From NCBI GenBank assembly GCA_038231495.1, contig JBBRLG010000479.1:1-5771 (forward strand): DNA of 5,771 nucleotides. Direction: 5' to 3'. The translations under genes and the position numbers were made by a program. The notes beneath the pieces were generated by a model. That model had not been told where the DNA came from. It ran no database searches and saw only the letters and a list, made by a program, of their open reading frames with translations. The first letter of the stretch is position 1. Each line of letters opens with the position of its first letter. The stretch comes from JBBRLG01 sp038231495 (GTDB taxonomy: Bacteria > Planctomycetota > Planctomycetia > Gemmatales > Gemmataceae). Positions 1 to 5,387 of the stretch are shown here, one piece after another.

Positions 1-78
1 CCCCGGGGGTGGGGGGGGGTTTTTTCCCCGTGTGACCCCCCGCCCCCTGGGGGGGCCTTAAAACCCCCCCCCCCCCCG
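1..78. other. Low-complexity homopolymer stretch
   Basis: Almost the whole stretch consists of runs of C or G, including a run of nine G, a run of six T and a C run of more than ten. No codon structure or recognisable motif is visible. It is unlike the rest of the window, which is GC-rich but of normal complexity. The simplest reading is a poorly resolved contig end or consensus error; a genuine homopolymer-rich intergenic repeat is the alternative. No gene is called here. Confidence 0.6.
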
Positions 79-289
79 GCCGGCCCGCGGCTCTTACAAC
101 GGCTGTCCGGGCTTCCGGTCTGACCTCCCTGGTTCACGCTTGCCGCCTTTCCACGTCATTGAATGACACCCGCCATTTGGCACTCATTTTCCACAATACT
201 AGTCTCTTAATAACGACCCGATTATGGCACACTAGAGGGTGGCGCGCTGGTGCGCCTTTCCCACCCCTTCCAACGATGCGGAGACCGTC
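79..289 (+). other. Leader region upstream of the first gene
   Basis: This is non-coding sequence of normal complexity before the start codon at 290. Bases 175-235 are clearly more AT-rich than their surroundings, as expected of a promoter region. TTGGCA at 177-182 could be a -35 box, but the sequence 17 bases downstream (TAGTCT, 200-205) is a poor -10 box, so no promoter is assigned. GGAG at 280-283 is a ribosome binding site six bases before the ATG at 290. Confidence 0.4.
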
Positions 290-937
290 ATGAACACGAC
301 CCAACGCGCTGCCGAACCCCTCGCCCCCGACGCCCCGACCAATGGCCCTGACGCCAACGGCCGCTTCGCGCCGGGCAACGTCGGCGGCCCCAGCAACCCG
401 TTCGCCCGGCGCGTGGCCGAGCTGCGCAAAGTTATGCTCGACTGCGTTACCAACAAGGAAATGGAAACCATCGTCGGTGAATTGCTGGTGCAGGCCCAGA
501 TGGGTAAATTGGCCGCGATCAAGCTCTTGTTCCAGTACGTTTTGGGCAAGCCCGCCGCGACCGTGAATCCCGACACGCTCGATTTGCAGGAGGTGGAGCA
601 GTATCGCCAGGCGCCGGAGCCGGCGGTGCTGCAGGAGATCCTCGGCGCGCGGATGCCGGCCGACCTGGCCTGCACCTTGATGCGCACGGTGCTGCCCTAC
701 GTCGGCCGCTCACAGGCCGATTTGATAGCCGAAACCCTCTTGGGTCCCGAACCGGACGCGGAAGCGGACGACGAGGAGGCGGTCGAGCCGGCGACCCGCC
801 CGGCACCGTCACCAAACGGTGAATGCAACGCGGATGCGGCCCGGCGAACGACAACGCCCCAGACCGCGGCAGGTCCGGACCAGCCCGCGGCGTACGGCAA
901 CGGGCGTACCGTGCCCCGCCCGCCCGTCGGCGGGTGA
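290..937 (+). CDS. GRFAPGN-type small protein of unknown function (DUF5681-like)
   Basis: Encodes 215 residues. The function is unknown. Residues 1-23 are polar and probably disordered. Residues 24-37 carry a Gly/Asn/Pro-rich motif (GRFAPGNVGGPSNP) like the GRFxxGNxGxP start of DUF5681-type proteins, some of which occur near phage terminases. Residues 38-88 look like two or three helices ending in VLGKP. Residues 96-155 form a second helical part, and the last 60 residues are acidic, then Pro/Ala/Arg-rich, and probably unstructured. From memory, planctomycete genomes carry many proteins with this GRFAPGN plus helical layout, usually annotated as hypothetical. An in-frame GTG at 239 would add 17 residues, but AGAGG lies almost directly against it, whereas the ATG at 290 has GGAG at ideal spacing, so 290 is chosen. 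No phage gene adjoins it, so a terminase role is not supported. A nucleic-acid-binding role would be speculation. The gene is convergent with the sigma factor. Confidence 0.75.
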   Translation: MNTTQRAAEPLAPDAPTNGPDANGRFAPGNVGGPSNPFARRVAELRKVMLDCVTNKEMETIVGELLVQAQMGKLAAIKLLFQYVLGKPAATVNPDTLDLQEVEQYRQAPEPAVLQEILGARMPADLACTLMRTVLPYVGRSQADLIAETLLGPEPDAEADDEEAVEPATRPAPSPNGECNADAARRTTTPQTAAGPDQPAAYGNGRTVPRPPVGG

Positions 938-968
938 TTGCGGACTATTCAAGTAGCTTGTTTCGCTT

Positions 969-984
969 ACGGTCGGCCGACCGT
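969..984. repeat. Perfect 16-bp palindrome
   Basis: ACGGTCGGCCGACCGT reads the same on both strands. It lies 32 bases after the stop of the + strand gene. As RNA it could form a six-pair hairpin with a GGCC loop, but no T-run follows, so a terminator role is weak. It could instead be a dimeric protein-binding site, although its place between convergent genes argues against an operator. The palindrome is seen; any function is a guess. Confidence 0.4.
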
Positions 985-1039
985 GGCGTCCGCGGTGCGC
1001 GCCGGGTGCCACGCACGTATCGACGGCTTATGAAACCAA

Positions 1040-1083
1040 CGTCCCCTTGTTTCGGCACCGAAATGCGCCGCAACAAGGGGACG
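1040..1083 (-). terminator. Hairpin between convergent genes, possible (bidirectional) terminator
   Basis: Bases 1040-1051 (CGTCCCCTTGTT) and 1072-1083 (AACAAGGGGACG) are perfect reverse complements. Inside them, after one mismatch, CGGC (1053-1056) pairs with GCCG (1067-1070), giving a 12+4 bp stem with a 10-base loop. It starts 37 bases past the sigma-factor stop codon and lies 102 bases past the stop of the + strand gene. On the - strand the stem is followed by TTGGTTTCAT, moderately T-rich; on the + strand no T-run follows. It is therefore more likely to end the sigma-factor transcript than the other one. Confidence 0.45.
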
Positions 1084-1120
1084 GGTGGCTAGCTCACTCA
1101 CGAACTCTTTTATCCTTCGT

Positions 1121-2566
1121 TTACTTCTTCGATTCGTAGTCACCTTCGAGGTGGATTTTCAGCAACGCCGTGTTGTCACCCTTCACGTCGTCGAGGCGGG
1201 CGGCAGCGCCTTTCACCTTCCAGGTGAAATGGAACTCCAGGCCAACCGGCACCTTGTCCTTGGCCTTTTCGAGCAGTTCCTCTTTGCCGCCGAGCGCGGT
1301 GATCTTGGCTTTGACCAGCCCGTCCTTCTCAACGGTGTAGTCGCAGGTAACGACCAGCGCCTCGTTGTGGGCGAAAAGCGTCAGCGTTTTTTTGTCGGTG
1401 AACTCGATCTTCTGCTCGCCGCCCTTCATCGCCCAGGTGCCGGACAGGGCCGGTTTGTCCTTGTCTTCCTTCTTGTCCTTCTTGTCGTCGGCGGCCGTGA
1501 ACCGGCTCTGCCAGAAACCAATCGCCGGTGCCAGGATGCTTTTGAAGACGTTGTGCAAGTGGGCCATGTGGCCGGGAGCGCTGGGCTGGTAGGCATGAAG
1601 TGGGGCGGCCACTGCATCTTGCCCACCTGCCTGCGCGGCCGGCGCGGGGCTTGCGTTGGCGGCGAAAACGACGGGGCCGTTCGCTTGGCCCGACGGGTCG
1701 GCCACGTACCCCGCATACGACCCGGCCGACACGCCAGCCAGGACCACGACGCCGCAGGCCAGCAGGACGCCGTACTTGAGAAACTTCGTGAGCATGAGGT
1801 TGGACACTCCTTTGGTGAGGGCCGCGACCGTCGGCGCGACGGCCGCCGTGGAGCCGGCCGCGAAAGCGGTCGCGGCGTGGACGGTGGAATCGATCAACAG
1901 CGGCGTGGCCGCCGCCGTCGCGGTCGGGGCCAGCGCCGCGGTCAGCGCGCCGGCGGCGATGGCCACGCCCCGCCGAGTGAGGCGTCGGGCCAACAGGGAA
2001 CGGCCGCGACGGAGCCTCGTTCCCAGGGTTTTCTCGGGACACCCGACCGCGGCCGCCGCCGCGCGCACGGTCAGGCCACGCAGGTCGCAGAGGACAATCG
2101 GCGTGCGGTACTTGGCCGGTAAGGCGTGCAACTCTCCGTCCAGGATTTCCCGCAAATCGTCCGGCACGCTTGCCGGCGTAGCGACACACTGCCGGGCCGC
2201 CGCCTCCCGTTCCTTGACTTCCCGCCGGTGACGCATGGCCTTGGCCTTCCGCGCGACGTTGTAAGCGACCCCGTACAGCCAGTTGCCGATGGCCCCGGTC
2301 CGCTGAAGCGATGCGGCGTTGCGGGCGAGTACCAGAAATGCCGCCTGAAACGCATCCTCGGTGTCCTGCTCGTGCCGGAGCACGCGGCGGCAGACGCCCA
2401 GGACGACGGTGCCGTAGCGCCGGACCAGCACGGTGAACGCGGCCTCGTCGCGCCGCTCGGCAAAGCGGCCGACCAACTCGGCGTCGGGCAAATCCACCAG
2501 TTCACGGGCCGCCAGAGTCCGGCCGAAGTGCTGCACGGCGGCAGAAAGCGATCGCGTTGCGGTCAT
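1121..2566 (-). CDS. Membrane-tethered ECF-type RNA polymerase sigma factor with C-terminal beta domain
   Basis: Encodes 481 residues, far longer than the roughly 200 of a simple ECF sigma factor. Residues 30-115 are sigma region 2, with the typical DTEDAFQAAFLVLAR and GNWLYGVAYNVARK motifs that bind core polymerase and the -10 box. Residues 139-200 are region 4, with a helix-turn-helix around GLTVRAAAAAVGCPEKTLGT that reads the -35 box. Residues 200-255 are Ala-rich, 264-289 form a clear membrane helix preceded by Lys residues, and 290-360 form a linker. After a Lys/Asp-rich stretch (359-371), residues 373-481 alternate like a beta-strand domain (LSGTW...LEGDY). With the sigma part in the cytoplasm, the last domain should lie outside the membrane, suggesting a one-protein sensor whose sigma part is released or uncovered by a signal; this is inference. 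Long ECF factors with added domains are known from planctomycetes, many with WD40 repeats instead. No separate anti-sigma gene adjoins it. The start is ATG at 2566 with GGGGA five bases upstream. The target regulon is unknown. Confidence 0.88.
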   Translation of the reverse strand: MTATRSLSAAVQHFGRTLAARELVDLPDAELVGRFAERRDEAAFTVLVRRYGTVVLGVCRRVLRHEQDTEDAFQAAFLVLARNAASLQRTGAIGNWLYGVAYNVARKAKAMRHRREVKEREAAARQCVATPASVPDDLREILDGELHALPAKYRTPIVLCDLRGLTVRAAAAAVGCPEKTLGTRLRRGRSLLARRLTRRGVAIAAGALTAALAPTATAAATPLLIDSTVHAATAFAAGSTAAVAPTVAALTKGVSNLMLTKFLKYGVLLACGVVVLAGVSAGSYAGYVADPSGQANGPVVFAANASPAPAAQAGGQDAVAAPLHAYQPSAPGHMAHLHNVFKSILAPAIGFWQSRFTAADDKKDKKEDKDKPALSGTWAMKGGEQKIEFTDKKTLTLFAHNEALVVTCDYTVEKDGLVKAKITALGGKEELLEKAKDKVPVGLEFHFTWKVKGAAARLDDVKGDNTALLKIHLEGDYESKK

Positions 2567-2728
2567 GTCAGTCCCCGGGTTTCAGTGTTCTACCAAGGTA
2601 CTTCCCCGGCGCGCGGAGATTCCTTCAACAATTTATCAAACGTTGCCGATGAGACCGCCCTCTCTGACGGCCAAGCGGCAACGGAGACGCGGCATATCCG
2701 GAGATTTGAAGAATTTGAACAGGCGTAA

Positions 2729-3166
2729 CTAAAACCGACCCCAAGCTGTGCCGAGCCAGGCAATTGTCACGCCGATCCACATGAAGAAGTTCAGGCCGTT
2801 AAGCAGGAAACCCGCGAGTCCCAGGGCGACCGGCCGCCGCTGGCGCAAGGAGGCACTGATGCCGCTCGCACCCAAAATCGCGCCCACGGCGGTCAACAAG
2901 AGGACGAAAAAGATGGTGCCACAACCCATGTAAGCAGTGACGTGCTCCAAGGCGCCGCCAATGGATCTCCAGTCTTCCGATTGCAGGGAATAGCTCAAAC
3001 TGAGGGCACCCGGTGTCAACAACGCGACGACGGCGCCAAGCGCCAAGGACGCGATTCCCCACTCCGCACTGGTGTGAGGGTCGGAGGCCAACGGCCGGGG
3101 CTTTTCCGCGTCCGCTTCATGGCGCGGCCCAACCGGTTCGCTATCGACGCGCATAATGTCCGTCAT
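2729..3166 (-). CDS. Small three-helix inner-membrane protein, unknown function
   Basis: Encodes 145 residues. Residues 1-35 are polar and charged and probably cytoplasmic. Three hydrophobic segments follow, at about 37-60, 78-104 and 113-140. Residues 105-112 (SLRQRRPV) form a basic loop expected on the cytoplasmic side, and the second and third helices are rich in Gly and Ala. The layout recalls small DUF4190-like membrane proteins, but no diagnostic motif supports a family call. An in-frame TTG at 3205 would add 13 residues, but those would be encoded inside the inserted repeat element next door. The ATG at 3166 has AAGAGG seven bases upstream, so it is chosen. The sigma factor follows after 162 bases on the same strand, so the two may share a transcript, but that gap is long enough to hold a separate promoter. 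Upstream, the gene is separated from the dehydrogenase only by the MITE-like element and 38 other bases. Confidence 0.7.
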   Translation of the reverse strand: MTDIMRVDSEPVGPRHEADAEKPRPLASDPHTSAEWGIASLALGAVVALLTPGALSLSYSLQSEDWRSIGGALEHVTAYMGCGTIFFVLLLTAVGAILGASGISASLRQRRPVALGLAGFLLNGLNFFMWIGVTIAWLGTAWGRF

Positions 3167-3173
3167 CGGTGCG

Positions 3174-3179
3174 CCTCTT
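3174..3179 (-). promoter_or_regulatory. Ribosome binding site deciding the membrane-protein start
   Basis: AAGAGG on the - strand lies seven bases before the ATG at 3166 and decides against the TTG at 3205. It directly touches the target-site copy at 3180-3187, so the transposon insertion left the translation signal intact by a single base. Confidence 0.65.
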
Positions 3180-3187
3180 AAATAAAT

Positions 3188-3322
3188 GTAACCGTTCACC
3201 GCCAATTTCTCCCCCCCTTACGAAGGGGGGGCAGGGGGGGTTAAGCTCGGTTGAGGTACTGCGTCCTGGCTTCAACTCCACCCCCCCTGCCCCCCCTTCG
3301 TAAGGGGGGAGTGAACGGTTAC
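3188..3322. mobile_element. 135-bp MITE-like element with IS66-type ends
   Basis: The ends are perfect 12-bp inverted repeats, GTAACCGTTCAC (3188-3199) and its complement (3311-3322). Directly outside both ends stands the same 8-bp sequence, AAATAAAT (3180-3187 and 3323-3330), a target-site duplication. Inside is a second, longer inverted repeat and a 38-base centre (3242-3279). The left arm has about ten extra bases (around 3200-3210) missing from the right arm. No open reading frame of meaningful size lies within, so the element cannot encode its own transposase. Ends starting GTAA and 8-bp duplications are established hallmarks of the IS66 family, so mobilisation in trans by an IS66-type transposase is the best inference. 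The perfect duplication and ends suggest a recent insertion. Confidence 0.8.
3211..3309. repeat. Internal 30-bp inverted repeat with C7/G7 runs
   Basis: Bases 3212-3241 and 3280-3309 are perfect reverse complements. Each arm is itself a hairpin: a C-run plus TT and AA plus a G-run pair around a three-base loop (ACG on the left, CGT on the right). Each arm also carries two runs of seven G separated by CA, on the + strand in the left arm and on the - strand in the right arm. Transcribed RNA could fold either as two small hairpins or one long one, and the paired G-runs could form a quadruplex. Either could slow or stop transcription from the dehydrogenase into the membrane gene, although no T-run follows. 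Confidence 0.75.
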
Positions 3323-3347
3323 AAATAAATAACCCAGGATCGTTTCG

Positions 3348-5123
3348 TTAATACCGCGCAAAGATGGTGTCCGCCGTTGCAGTCGTCGCGTCGTCGTCAT
3401 TATCCTTGAGGGCCGCGAGGCTCTGCTTAATGCGGCGGCTGGAGATCGCCAGGAAATAGCGGCCTGCGGCCACGTCCCGCGCGACTTCCGAGGGGTCGCT
3501 GTTGCCCACCGTCATCAGGTGGTCGAGCCGGCTGAGCGTGCAGCTTGAGGCGTATAACTCACAGGCCGCGTCCGCCAAGCGTTCCTGTGCGTATTGTTTG
3601 AACAGAATCTTTTCGCGGTACTTGAAGAGCGTACTCTGCACCGCCAGGCTGAACTCCCGCAACCGCGCGCCGAGGTCGCGCGCGAACGGCGCTAGCTCCT
3701 TGCTCATCACGGGCACGTCGGGACGGGTCAGGCGGTCTTTGAGTTGTTTGCCGCCGAAATTCAGCAGCGTGCCGACGCCCTTTAACGAGAGGTTCACCGA
3801 GTTCTTGACGTTCAGCAACTGGTCGGCGACCGGCTTGATGCCGACCATCGCGATGAAGGCGCGCAGCACGTCGTTGGCCCCTTCGCCGATCGTGTTAATG
3901 CGTGCGTCGCGCATCATGCGTTCGAGCGGCTCGTCGCAGAAATAGCCCTTGCCGCCGTAGATTTGTAGGGCGTCGTTGACGATCAGCCACAGCGCGTCGG
4001 TGGACCACACCTTGAGCATGGCCGTTTCCAGCATGTAGTCCTCGAAGCCGCGGTCGATGAAGCCGGCGCACTCGGCCGTCGTCGCCTCCATCGCGAAAAC
4101 GTGGGCCGCCATGTAGGCGATCTTCTTCTTGACCAGTTCGAATTCGCTCAGCGCCTGCTGGAACTGGACGCGCTTCTTGGCGTGGGTCGCGGCCAGGCGC
4201 AGGCAGGTCTTCGCCGCGCCGGTGCAGCTGGCCCCGAAGGTGGTGCGGCCGAAATCCAGTACTGTCAAGGCCACGCGCAAGCCCTTGCCGACCTTGCCCA
4301 GCACGTTTTCGATCGGCACCACCATGTCGTGGAACGCCAGGCGTCCGGTCGCGGTGCCGCGGATGCCGACTTTTTCCATGCGCTGCTCGACGACCTCGAA
4401 GCCCGGCATGTCCGGCGTCACGAGGAACGCCGTGATCTCCTTCTTGCGGTCGGCGGCGCTGCCGGGCGTGCGGGCCATGACGGTCAAGACCTGGGCGATG
4501 CCGCCGTTGGTGATCCAGCGCTTGGTGCCGTTGAGGACGTACGCGGTGCCGTCCGGCGTCGGCGTGGCGGTGGTCTGCACGTTGCTGGCGTCGGAACCGG
4601 CTTCCGTTTCGGTCAAGGCGAACGCGGCCAGCTTCTCGCCCGACACCAGCGGCGGCAGCCAGCGGTCTTTCTGCTCCTTGGTGCCGAACAGGAGCAGGGC
4701 GCGGATGCCGATGCTGTGATGGGCGTTGACGAACACGGCGGTGCCGGCACAGTGGCCGCCGATGATCTCCATGATGCGCGTGTACGCCAGTTGGGAGAGG
4801 TCGCGGCCGCCATACTCTTTCGGCGCGGTCATGCCGAGGACGCCGATGCGGCCCAGGCCGGCGATCACTTCGCCGGGAATCTCGGCGTTGCGATCGATGG
4901 CGGCGGCGTCAACGTGTTCGTCGAAGTAGTGGCGGACCTCGTACACCGCCTGCGCGACGACGGGAGCTTCTTCCTTCTTCACTTCGGGGTAGGGAAAGAG
5001 CAGGGGGGCGTTGAAGTGGCCGAAGAACAGGCCTTTGGCGAAGCCCAGCGTTTGCGGACCGCTGAAGAGGAGTTCTTCCGCTTCCTTCTTTTGCTGTTCG
5101 ATCTGCTGTTCGGTCAAGGCCAT
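3348..5123 (-). CDS. Acyl-CoA dehydrogenase, very-long-chain (VLCAD/ACAD9)-like
   Basis: Encodes 591 residues, an FAD flavoprotein expected to make the trans-2 double bond in acyl-CoA and pass electrons to electron-transfer flavoprotein, the first step of beta-oxidation. The length and the segment FAKGLFFGHF...FPYPEV near residues 28-48 resemble mitochondrial VLCAD/ACAD9 rather than the 380-residue short- and medium-chain enzymes. Order: helical N-terminal domain (about 50-165), beta domain with acyl-CoA dehydrogenase signature 1 (AFALTETEAGSD, 167-178), helical C-domain with signature 2 (QIYGGKGYFCDEPLERMMRD, 387-406), then about 160 residues of VLCAD-type C-terminal extension. By comparison with the EGTND motif of VLCAD, the catalytic base is Glu414 in IGEGANDVLR; Phe/Tyr before it and Thr after it are replaced by Gly and Ala. 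A GTG at 5132 is possible, but AGAGGG is correctly spaced (eight bases) only for the ATG at 5123. No electron-transfer partner gene is in the window. Family certain; chain-length preference inferred. Confidence 0.93.
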   Translation of the reverse strand: MALTEQQIEQQKKEAEELLFSGPQTLGFAKGLFFGHFNAPLLFPYPEVKKEEAPVVAQAVYEVRHYFDEHVDAAAIDRNAEIPGEVIAGLGRIGVLGMTAPKEYGGRDLSQLAYTRIMEIIGGHCAGTAVFVNAHHSIGIRALLLFGTKEQKDRWLPPLVSGEKLAAFALTETEAGSDASNVQTTATPTPDGTAYVLNGTKRWITNGGIAQVLTVMARTPGSAADRKKEITAFLVTPDMPGFEVVEQRMEKVGIRGTATGRLAFHDMVVPIENVLGKVGKGLRVALTVLDFGRTTFGASCTGAAKTCLRLAATHAKKRVQFQQALSEFELVKKKIAYMAAHVFAMEATTAECAGFIDRGFEDYMLETAMLKVWSTDALWLIVNDALQIYGGKGYFCDEPLERMMRDARINTIGEGANDVLRAFIAMVGIKPVADQLLNVKNSVNLSLKGVGTLLNFGGKQLKDRLTRPDVPVMSKELAPFARDLGARLREFSLAVQSTLFKYREKILFKQYAQERLADAACELYASSCTLSRLDHLMTVGNSDPSEVARDVAAGRYFLAISSRRIKQSLAALKDNDDDATTATADTIFARY

Positions 5124-5131
5124 GACATGCA

Positions 5132-5149
5132 CCCTCTGAAACGTCTATA
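5132..5149 (-). promoter_or_regulatory. Ribosome binding site and possible -10 box of the dehydrogenase
   Basis: AGAGGG (5137-5132 on the - strand) lies eight bases before the ATG at 5123. TATAGA (5149-5144) lies 20 bases before the same ATG and resembles a -10 box, which would give a very short leader. No good -35 box is seen at the usual spacing; TTGGTG is 20 bases upstream, too far. The binding site is convincing, the promoter only suggestive. Confidence 0.35.
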
Positions 5150-5167
5150 CTGCCCGCGGCTCGATTC

Positions 5168-5328
5168 GGCACCAACGCCCGTAACCACAAGCGGCCCGTA
5201 GCCGCAAGCGGCTCGCTTGCTGGCTTCCGCACGGGTTCAGCCAGCAAGCGGGCCGCTTGCGGCTACGGCCCGCTTGTGGGTACACGTCTCCCACAAGCGG
5301 GCCGCTTGGGGTTACGGGCGTTTGTGCC
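5168..5328. repeat. Nested palindromic (REP/BIME-like) repeat cluster
   Basis: Outer arms 5168-5195 and 5301-5328 are inverted copies matching at 26 of 28 bases. Inner arms 5185-5225 and 5239-5279 are inverted copies matching at 39 of 41 around a 13-base loop. A third, perfect 14-bp pair (5267-5280 with 5290-5303) shares bases with both. The basic unit is a 16-mer, CCGTARCCVCAAGCGG, present at 5179-5194 and 5196-5211 on the + strand and at 5253-5268 and 5302-5317 on the - strand. No flanking direct repeat and no reading frame is seen. This fits a dispersed palindromic intergenic repeat. It fills most of the 264-base gap between the DUF3299-like gene and the dehydrogenase and could act as a transcription attenuator or protein-binding site. 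Confidence 0.75.
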
Positions 5329-5336
5329 ACTTTCCC

Positions 5337-5357
5337 CCGCGGCCGGTATAGCCGCGG
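5337..5357 (-). terminator. Weak hairpin after the DUF3299-like gene
   Basis: CCGCGGC (5337-5343) and GCCGCGG (5351-5357) pair around a seven-base loop, 30 bases past the stop codon of the - strand gene to the right. The next bases on the - strand are GGGGAAA, with no T-run, so this is at best a weak terminator candidate. Confidence 0.25.
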
Positions 5358-5387
5358 CTAAACAGAAAATCTTTCCTTGCCGCCACC

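Larger units (their letters stand above)
3180..3330. repeat. 8-bp target-site duplication flanking the MITE
   Basis: AAATAAAT occurs at 3180-3187 and again at 3323-3330, in the same orientation, exactly against the two ends of the element. An AT-only octamer is rare by chance in this GC-rich sequence, which strengthens the reading as a duplicated target rather than coincidence. Confidence 0.75.

Noticed and set aside
232..687. 151-residue open frame on the - strand
   Set aside because: It overlaps the 290-937 gene, which has a good ribosome binding site and a recognisable motif; the antisense product has neither.
1085..2122. 345-residue open frame on the + strand
   Set aside because: It lies opposite the sigma-factor gene, which has clear region 2 and 4 motifs. 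The + strand product is Arg/Gly-rich without recognisable domains, a usual by-product of high-GC coding DNA.
3167..3205. TTG start at 3205 for the membrane protein
   Set aside because: The extra 13 codons lie partly in the MITE end and target duplication, and the ATG at 3166 has a well-spaced AAGAGG.
5124..5132. GTG start at 5132 for the dehydrogenase
   Set aside because: The AGAGGG site overlaps this GTG, while it is spaced eight bases from the ATG at 5123.
4101..5201. 366-residue open frame on the + strand
   Set aside because: It is antisense to the acyl-CoA dehydrogenase; its composition is Ala/Gly/Asp/His-rich and follows from the codon use of the real gene.
5168..5328. CRISPR array
   Set aside because: The units are inverted as well as direct, spacing is irregular (one base to tens of bases), there are no unique spacers of even length, and no cas gene is present.
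5168..5328. Second MITE or insertion sequence
   Set aside because: Although the outer arms are inverted repeats, no direct repeat flanks them and the arms are nested and overlapping, which fits a palindromic repeat cluster better.
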